A stretch of DNA of 47,313 bases. It comes from Spirochaetes bacterium RBG_16_49_21 (GTDB taxonomy: Bacteria > Spirochaetota > UBA4802 > UBA5550). Made by a program: the position numbers and the translations under genes. Under the pieces are notes generated by a model. It searched no databases. It had not been told where the DNA came from and was given only the letters and a program-made list of their open reading frames with translations. The DNA lies in the NCBI GenBank assembly GCA_001829495.1, contig MIBJ01000036.1, positions 1 to 47,313 on the forward strand. The letters are read 5' to 3'. Positions 17,919 through 23,899 of the stretch are shown piece by piece (position 1 is the stretch's first letter; the number at the start of each line of letters is the position of its first letter).

Positions 17919-19240
17919 AGGATGGGGAGATATTCCTTTATCTCATAATCGGTAATGTACCGGTTGCTCCGTTTGAGCTCAGAGCTTTTATTTTCGATGA
18001 ATTTATTGAAGAGCACCTCGCCGAGGGTCTCCTTCATGAGCGCGCTCTTCTCAAAATAGCGCAGGGCATCATGCAGGTGCGTGGGAAGTCGGGGGCAGTC
18101 AGATTCGAATTTTTGGCGCCTGTCGGGGTCTGAATCATCGACCGGCTCCGCCAGCCTATATTTTTCATCGATTCCTTTCATTCCCGCCGCGATGATTGCC
18201 GAAAACACGAGATAGGGATTGCAGGCAGGGTCGGGATTCTGAAGCTCGATCCTCATGGCATTCGGCTTATCCGGCCTGCACAGCGGCACCCGTACCAGAG
18301 CGTTCAGGCTGGAGCAGCTCCAGGTGGCGTGGGTCGGCGATTCGAAGTCTTCATGGAGCCGCTTGTACGAGTTGATCCACTGGTTCGTGAGTACGAAAAA
18401 CTCATTGCAGTGCGCGAGCAGGCCCGCGATGTAGCGTTCGGCCGTTTCGGACAGAAAGTATTTGTTGTTCCTGTCGTAGAACATGTTCCGATCGTCTTTG
18501 AACAACGATTGATGTATGTGGAGTCCGGAGCCGTTCTGTTCGGCGAGCGGCTTCGGCATAAAGGACGCATGGATATTGTTCATCAGGGCGATTTCTTTGG
18601 TGATGAGCTTAAAGGTCATAATGTTATCAGCGGTGGTGAAGGCGTCCTCGTGCCTCAGGTCGATCTCATGCTGGCTGTTGGATGCCTCATGATGGGATGA
18701 GATAACGTCGATACCCATTTTTTCAAGCGTAAGAACCGTCCAGCGACGGTAATCCGTTGCGGCATCGAGGGGGGTCAGATCGAAGTATCCCCCCTGGTCG
18801 AGGATTTCCGGCCGGATGGAATTCTTGAAGTAGAAAAATTCAATTTCAGGACCGGTATAAAAGGTGAAGCCCTTTGCCGCCGCTTTTTGGAGATTTTTTT
18901 TTAAAATCTGGCGCGAGTCGCATTCATAGGGAGTCATGTTCATTTGGTATATATCGCAGAACATGCGCGCTACCGAATCCTCTTTCGGCCGCCAGGGAAG
19001 TATTTTAAAGGTGGAGATATCCGGGAGCGCGATCATTTCCCGCTCATCGGTTCTTATGAAGCCCTGAAGGGTTGAGCCGTCGAACCGGACGCCTTCCACG
19101 ATGGCGTCTTCAAGCTCATCGATGGTGATGGCGAAGCTCTTGAGAAATCCCAGGACGTCGGTAAACCAGAGCCTGATGAACTTGACGTTGTTGTCATGGG
19201 CGAGTTTTAAAACATATTCCTTGTTTTGATCCGTGTCCAT
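17915..19240 (-). CDS. glutamine synthetase homologue with altered active site
   Basis: A 441-residue type I glutamine-synthetase-fold protein. Many catalytic elements are intact: FDGSTLQGF (53-61), GPEIEFF (130-136), HHEASNSQHEI (183-193), NGSGLHIHQS (236-245), NSYKR with Arg294 and the flap Glu300. However, the nucleotide/phosphate motif usually reading S-A/G-R-N-R-S is WSCSSLN (307-313). The arginines matching Salmonella Arg337 and Arg339 are Ser310 and Leu312, whereas Arg317 (Arg344) remains. The later E-x-R is ELQ, so Gln334 replaces Arg359, which contacts the glutamate substrate. It may therefore be a ligase for another substrate rather than true GlnA. It lies between an unknown tail-anchored protein and a Gfo/Idh oxidoreductase. 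The family is certain; the changed function is inference. Confidence 0.9.
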   Translation of the reverse strand: MDTDQNKEYVLKLAHDNNVKFIRLWFTDVLGFLKSFAITIDELEDAIVEGVRFDGSTLQGFIRTDEREMIALPDISTFKILPWRPKEDSVARMFCDIYQMNMTPYECDSRQILKKNLQKAAAKGFTFYTGPEIEFFYFKNSIRPEILDQGGYFDLTPLDAATDYRRWTVLTLEKMGIDVISSHHEASNSQHEIDLRHEDAFTTADNIMTFKLITKEIALMNNIHASFMPKPLAEQNGSGLHIHQSLFKDDRNMFYDRNNKYFLSETAERYIAGLLAHCNEFFVLTNQWINSYKRLHEDFESPTHATWSCSSLNALVRVPLCRPDKPNAMRIELQNPDPACNPYLVFSAIIAAGMKGIDEKYRLAEPVDDSDPDRRQKFESDCPRLPTHLHDALRYFEKSALMKETLGEVLFNKFIENKSSELKRSNRYITDYEIKEYLPIL

Positions 19241-19246
19241 ACAGTA

Positions 19247-20263
19247 TTACCAGCTTAGGATAATCAGAACGAGAAAGAGGACGAGGATAAGCAAAAAGAG
19301 GGAAAGCATGGTTATCGTACCCTTGGAGAATCCCGTTCCGCGGGCGTCTTTCGGTGCTATGGCCTTATTTTTGCGAGCGGCCTTTCCGTCGCGCGGAACC
19401 GTCATCGGGCCGTCGATTTCCGGATTGTATATTTTCAGCTTAACCTGTTTTTCGGTTTCAGTGAACTTTCCGTATATGCCGGGGGATACGAGCGTCAGGA
19501 TATCGACGGGATTATTTTTCCCCGACCCGGCCTTTATGTCGATAATCTGGGCTGCGGTGGGACGGACATCCTTCTCCTCGCGGAGATCTAAAAGATCTAT
19601 GACATAGTTCGCCCGGTCGGACAGGGGCTGTATATAGACCATGAGCTTGTCCCCGACCCGGAGTTCGTAAATCGGCTTCCCTTTTACCGGCGCGACGATC
19701 GGCTTCACCGGCAGGATAAGTGCGCCTTCCTCAAGGGAATAATCTTCATACGGGGAAGAAGGGGTTGCGTCCTCTTCGGAAGCGGCGGCCGGAGCCGAAA
19801 GCGCAGAAGCCTCCCGGTATTCCGACGGCGTGATCTCCTGTATTGCGGTCTCCACAATCAAATCCTTGTCGTGGACGATTCTGTTCACCAGATCGTACAG
19901 GGTCGATTCCAAGGCGTTATAATCGTAATCCGATACGTTAGTGTAGAGAAAGGTCAGGGAATGCATCTGCTCGGAAAATTTTTTGAACTGCTCCATGATT
20001 CCGGTTGTCATATTGGCGTTGAATGTTCCCTTCCATCTTGCGTTTGCTATAAACTCTTTGTATTGCAGCCAGTCTTCATGGGGCTCCAGGTCATAGAGGT
20101 CGGAGTAGGTTGACACGACGGCGTTATAGATATCAAAATTGGTTTTGTCTTTGAATGTGAGGATAAACTGGCCGTACAGATTCAGGGAGCCTGATTTGAA
20201 TCTTCCCTTCACGATCAATATGGAATCCCTGATTTCCTGTAACTCGGCTTTATCTGGAGTCAT
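19247..20263 (-). CDS. unknown tail-anchored protein
   Basis: A 338-residue protein of no recognised family. Residues about 1-150 look like a soluble alpha/beta region without cysteines. An Ala/Ser/Glu/Pro-rich linker follows (about 152-178), then a second beta-rich domain (about 183-285: LPVKPIVAPVKGKPIYELRV and later). A basic stretch leads to a single C-terminal membrane helix (about 316-336) that nearly ends the protein. With no signal peptide, most of it should be cytoplasmic and anchored by its tail. It is the first gene of the operon with the glutamine-synthetase homologue, 6 nt downstream. A good promoter lies at 20280-20308, which would leave a leader of only about 10 nt. Confidence 0.7.
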   Translation of the reverse strand: MTPDKAELQEIRDSILIVKGRFKSGSLNLYGQFILTFKDKTNFDIYNAVVSTYSDLYDLEPHEDWLQYKEFIANARWKGTFNANMTTGIMEQFKKFSEQMHSLTFLYTNVSDYDYNALESTLYDLVNRIVHDKDLIVETAIQEITPSEYREASALSAPAAASEEDATPSSPYEDYSLEEGALILPVKPIVAPVKGKPIYELRVGDKLMVYIQPLSDRANYVIDLLDLREEKDVRPTAAQIIDIKAGSGKNNPVDILTLVSPGIYGKFTETEKQVKLKIYNPEIDGPMTVPRDGKAARKNKAIAPKDARGTGFSKGTITMLSLFLLILVLFLVLIILSW

Positions 20264-20279
20264 ATCTCAATCCGCTCTG

Positions 20280-20308
20280 ATTATAATAGACTTGACCCAA
20301 AACTTCAA
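20280..20308 (-). promoter_or_regulatory. sigma-70-like promoter of the minus-strand operon
   Basis: On the minus strand TTGAAG (20303-20308), a 17-nt spacer and a perfect TATAAT (20280-20285). Transcription would start near 20273, about 10 nt before the ATG at 20263. Confidence 0.6.
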
Positions 20309-20456
20309 TAATTCTATTATTTAATGAGTTGTTTAATCAGGGTAATAGTAGCCTTAAACCCGTACGTGTCAATATAAAAATATCGCGATTCACCTCCGCC
20401 CTTCCCGGTCGCTAAGTCGAGTAATAATTTATGGAATAATCATTAAAAATATTTGA

Positions 20457-20486
20457 TTTACAGAGGGCGATTACGATATATATAAT
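20457..20486 (+). promoter_or_regulatory. sigma-70-like promoter, plus strand
   Basis: TTTACA (20457-20462), an 18-nt spacer and a perfect TATAAT (20481-20486). It drives the gene at 20586 with a leader of roughly 90 nt. Between the two divergent promoters (20309-20456) the sequence is AT-rich and I see no other signal. Confidence 0.6.
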
Positions 20487-20508
20487 ATTAGAGTCGGCGA
20501 TTAGGCTT

Positions 20509-20535
20509 CCGGAGCATGCTTCCGCATGCATCCGG
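20509..20535 (+). other. leader hairpin upstream of 20586
   Basis: CCGGA-GCATGC (20509-20519), loop TTCC, then GCATGC-A-TCCGG (20524-20535): 11 base pairs with one bulged A. It lies in the predicted 5' leader, has no T-run and ends about 50 nt before the start codon. It may stabilise the mRNA or regulate translation. Confidence 0.5.
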
Positions 20536-20585
20536 TTTATAACAATTCAGGGAATGAATATATCATGAGCGGGAGAACTGATGGG

Positions 20586-21866
20586 ATGAAAATAATTAGC
20601 TCAAAATCATGGCTCCTTGGTGTTGCGGCCCTTATGCTGCTTTCCTCTAAGGGAGCACTATCCTTCTCCGACCAGACCACGACCGAGAGGATATTGCGGG
20701 AGAATAAGCGCTTTATCGAATTCCTCAATGTCTGCATGACGAATTTTTCCGAAAATAAGAGGGATGACTTCAGAAAGGCCTATGAAAAGCATTTCAATGC
20801 TGATGTCGCGTATCTTCAGTCGGATTTTAAAAGGGCATATAAGCGGGTGTATTCTTCCCAAGGGGAGATGGAGAAGCTGTATCGGGATATTGTCAAGGAT
20901 TACTACCTGGAGGACTCCAAGACGATTCTTGACAAGATCGCCCCGGCGATCATACGCTCAAAAAACGCCCGGGCGCGTTTATATCTGACGCTGGGTTATC
21001 GAGACCGTACCGTGGGGTGGAACTACTATACGGTCGCGGAGGCCTCCAATCCGAAGCTCTATGCATACAAGTTGTTCAAGTATGGGGACGCCATAACCAT
21101 GCTGCGGCGCGCAAAGCGATTCGCCTTTCTGTCGCTCTTTGAGGGGCAGGGCATCGAAACAAAGAAAAAAATATACAACCAGCTCTGCAAGTCCGAGCGC
21201 AGCGCGGGCAATCCCTTTTTCAGCCGCTTTATAGACCTTAATGAAGACGAGTTCATAAAAGAGATGAATAAAAGTTACGATGAGAAGTCTGAAGAGACGG
21301 CAAAGGCTTCGGCCTCGGAAGCGGAACGGAAGGAAGCAAAGAAGGAAGGGGAGATCAATAAGGAAGGTGAGATAAATAAGGGGCAGGCGGAGACCGGCCC
21401 CGGCGGTACCTTCGAAAAGAAAGTGGAGCGGCGTGTGCGGTTCAGAAGCGAAGCGCGGGCGGCCCGCCACCTTATAAACGGCGAGTTTGACAGGGCGGAG
21501 GAGATTATGCGCCCGCATATTGATGATTTTAATTTTAAGCTCATCAACGCGACCTTTAACGTGCTCACCGTCCCCGAAGGGGGCACTGCCGCAGATGAGA
21601 AAATGGATTACGCAAAGCTCAAGGTTCATCTCATTGATAATTATTCGCGGTTTTCAAATAAGTCCCTGCTGGACAGCTTTGCCGGATCCGTTACGGTGGA
21701 AGAGCGCACGGCTGAGGCAAACAAGGAGAAACAGGGGCCGGAAGGAATATCCGGCGACAAGACACCGGAAGAGGCAAAAACAGAAATGCGCGGGAAGAAT
21801 GGGGAAAAAGCCCTTGAACAGGGGAATAAAGAAGAGAAGCGGGATGCCGCTAAGGAAAAAAAATAG
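20586..21866 (+). CDS. exported helical protein with acidic/basic C-terminus, unknown
   Basis: A protein of about 426 residues. The start at ATG 20586 is preferred because it opens directly with a signal peptide (MKIISSK, then a hydrophobic run to ALSFS); a GGGAG site lies 10 nt upstream. In-frame ATGs at 20526 and 20565 would add a polar leader. The mature part (about 25-240) looks all-helical and is rich in Lys, Arg and aromatic residues. It is followed by a Glu/Lys-rich low-complexity stretch (about 243-280). A second compact segment (about 285-370) and a charged tail follow. No domain is recognised. It is followed by a 31-codon membrane peptide and the cyclase gene on the same strand, so a shared envelope-signalling role is possible. 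Confidence 0.7.
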   Translation: MKIISSKSWLLGVAALMLLSSKGALSFSDQTTTERILRENKRFIEFLNVCMTNFSENKRDDFRKAYEKHFNADVAYLQSDFKRAYKRVYSSQGEMEKLYRDIVKDYYLEDSKTILDKIAPAIIRSKNARARLYLTLGYRDRTVGWNYYTVAEASNPKLYAYKLFKYGDAITMLRRAKRFAFLSLFEGQGIETKKKIYNQLCKSERSAGNPFFSRFIDLNEDEFIKEMNKSYDEKSEETAKASASEAERKEAKKEGEINKEGEINKGQAETGPGGTFEKKVERRVRFRSEARAARHLINGEFDRAEEIMRPHIDDFNFKLINATFNVLTVPEGGTAADEKMDYAKLKVHLIDNYSRFSNKSLLDSFAGSVTVEERTAEANKEKQGPEGISGDKTPEEAKTEMRGKNGEKALEQGNKEEKRDAAKEKK

Positions 21867-21912
21867 AATGGAGCCGGAATGAACGGCGAGAAAATATTTT
21901 CGGTGATGAGGC

Positions 21913-22008
21913 ATGGGTAAAAGAATTCTGTTGATACTGATCATGGCTTTTTCCGCCGTTTTTGCGCTTTTTATTTTTTTGGATATACTGTACTGGTTGT
22001 TTTATTGA
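21913..22008 (+). CDS. 31-residue membrane peptide
   Basis: ATG 21913 is preceded by GGTGA 6 nt upstream and opens a frame encoding MGKRILLILIMAFSAVFALF plus 11 residues. Positive charges precede one hydrophobic helix, which fills nearly the whole peptide. It sits between the exported helical protein and the cyclase, 31 nt before the cyclase start. Such tiny membrane proteins often regulate neighbouring membrane enzymes, but that is speculation here. It could also be a chance frame or a leader peptide. Confidence is moderate because of the ribosome-binding site and positive-inside design. Confidence 0.45.
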   Translation: MGKRILLILIMAFSAVFALFIFLDILYWLFY

Positions 22009-22039
22009 TCGGCTCGCACCGGTCTGTTGCGGAGGTTCT

Positions 22040-23899
22040 ATGAATGTAAAAAGATTTTTCTCGAAATTAAAAATCCGCGCCAAGCTCATATCAATCATCT
22101 CCCTGATAATCATCACGTCACTGACGGGGATGATTTTTTTTGCTTCATATTTTTTCAAGGACGACACTAAAATCCGCGCGGTTGAGTTGAACCATAAGGT
22201 CGCCGAAGTGACGTCTTTAATAATGTTGACGGATTTCACCTCCCTGGTCGAAAAACTCAATCTCATGGGGAATACAATGATACAGCAGTTTCCCCAAAAG
22301 GTATTATTCACCGATCTCTTCTTCACTAATGACAAGAATCTATTATATGTAGGCATTGCCGCCAGAAAAGGTGATCGGCTGCTGTTTGAAAACGCAATAT
22401 TCAACAAGTCATATTTTTCCGAAAACAAACTTACGCTCGCGAATATGAATACGATCAACGCATTGTATACCGAATCATTTTTCGCGGCATTTAACAACGA
22501 GGCCACCGTGCAGAATGTTTCAAAAAGCTTTAACGTACCGGTCATTGCCGTAGCCCTGCCGTTCCAGAAAAATCCGAATCAAAGCGTCCTGTCGATCATC
22601 ATCGGGTATGTCAAGCTCGACAAATTCCTCCGGGCGTTCCCGGCGCGCGATATTTTCGAGACATTTATGGTGAACAGAAAGGGCGATGTCATGGCTCATT
22701 CGGAGGGTAAGGTCATCTTATCTCATGGAAATTTTTTGAACCTCCCCATCGTAGTGGAAATGCTTAAAAGCAGGCTGGATAACGGCCAGAAGCGGTATCG
22801 GGATGCCGACGGGTCCTATCGCCTCGGCTCCTTTAAAAAAATCGGGTTCAGCGGCCTCGGCGTTATCGCCACCGTGAGCGAGGAAAAAGCGTTCGCCGCG
22901 GTATATAAGATACAGCGTCAAAATATTCTCATTATGATTATTGTTCTCACCCTCGCCATAGTGATTGTTTATTTTTTCAGCAAGACCATCACGACGCCCA
23001 TCATCAGGCTTTTCAGAGCCACCCGGGAGATCGAGGAGGGCAGGTTCAGGGTTGATATAACGCCCGCTTCAGAGGACGAGATAGGCGAGCTCACCCGGTC
23101 ATTCGTGGCGATGGGTCTCGGCCTGGAAGAGCGGGAAAAGATGAAGGAGGCGTTCGGAAAATTCGTAAACAAGGAAATTGCCGAACAGGTGCTCAAGGGT
23201 GGAGTAAAACTCGGGGGTGAGCGAAAAACAGCGACGATTTTTTTCTCGGACATTCGCTCCTTTACCGCTATCTCGGAAAAGCTTGAGCCGGAAGAGGTGG
23301 TGGAATTCCTTAACCAATACATGACCAGGATGGTAAATTGCGTTAATATGACACGGGGGGTGGTGGATAAGTTTATCGGAGATGCGATCATGGCGGTATG
23401 GGGCGCGCCGGTCTCCTACGGCAACGACACCGAGAACGCGGTCAACGGCGCTCTCATGATGCGGAATGAGCTCATGGGATTCAACAAGGGGCGGGGCGGG
23501 GTTAAGAAGCCGATTATCAGGATCGGGTGCGGCATCAACACCGGCCCGGTGCTGGCGGGCCAGATCGGCTCCGAAGAGCGGATGGAGTACACGGTAATCG
23601 GCGACACGGTCAATCTTGCATCGAGGATCGAACAGCTCAACAAGCCGTTCGGCACGGACATTCTGATTTCAGAAGAGACCTGCCACCTGATAAAGGGAAT
23701 CTACCGTGTGGAGCCGATGCGGAAGATCAAGGTCAAGGGGAAGGCCGAGGCGCAGCAGATATACGCCGTTCTCGGCAGGAATGACGATCCGGATTCCCCC
23801 AAAAATTTAAGCGAGCTAAGGGGCCTGCTGGGAATCGATGCGAACGTGAACATCGAGAACCCTGTCGAGGAAGAAGTGAAATATGAAATTCTTGAATAA
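22040..23899 (+). CDS. membrane class III adenylate/guanylate cyclase with HAMP
   Basis: A 619-residue inner-membrane receptor cyclase that makes a cyclic nucleotide, probably cAMP. ATG 22040 is preceded by GGAGG (22031-22035). Membrane helices lie at about 17-39 and 294-313, enclosing a periplasmic Cache/CHASE-like sensor (about 40-292). A HAMP domain follows (about 314-366). The catalytic domain (about 396-575) has both metal aspartates, Asp404 in FFSDIRSFTA and Asp448 in FIGDAIMAVWGAP. The transition-state residues Asn525 and Arg529 are in GDTVNLASR. The site therefore looks active. Substrate choice (ATP or GTP) cannot be fixed with certainty. The downstream FecR-domain gene overlaps its end by 17 nt, so sensor and cyclase are probably co-expressed. 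Confidence 0.92.
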   Translation: MNVKRFFSKLKIRAKLISIISLIIITSLTGMIFFASYFFKDDTKIRAVELNHKVAEVTSLIMLTDFTSLVEKLNLMGNTMIQQFPQKVLFTDLFFTNDKNLLYVGIAARKGDRLLFENAIFNKSYFSENKLTLANMNTINALYTESFFAAFNNEATVQNVSKSFNVPVIAVALPFQKNPNQSVLSIIIGYVKLDKFLRAFPARDIFETFMVNRKGDVMAHSEGKVILSHGNFLNLPIVVEMLKSRLDNGQKRYRDADGSYRLGSFKKIGFSGLGVIATVSEEKAFAAVYKIQRQNILIMIIVLTLAIVIVYFFSKTITTPIIRLFRATREIEEGRFRVDITPASEDEIGELTRSFVAMGLGLEEREKMKEAFGKFVNKEIAEQVLKGGVKLGGERKTATIFFSDIRSFTAISEKLEPEEVVEFLNQYMTRMVNCVNMTRGVVDKFIGDAIMAVWGAPVSYGNDTENAVNGALMMRNELMGFNKGRGGVKKPIIRIGCGINTGPVLAGQIGSEERMEYTVIGDTVNLASRIEQLNKPFGTDILISEETCHLIKGIYRVEPMRKIKVKGKAEAQQIYAVLGRNDDPDSPKNLSELRGLLGIDANVNIENPVEEEVKYEILE

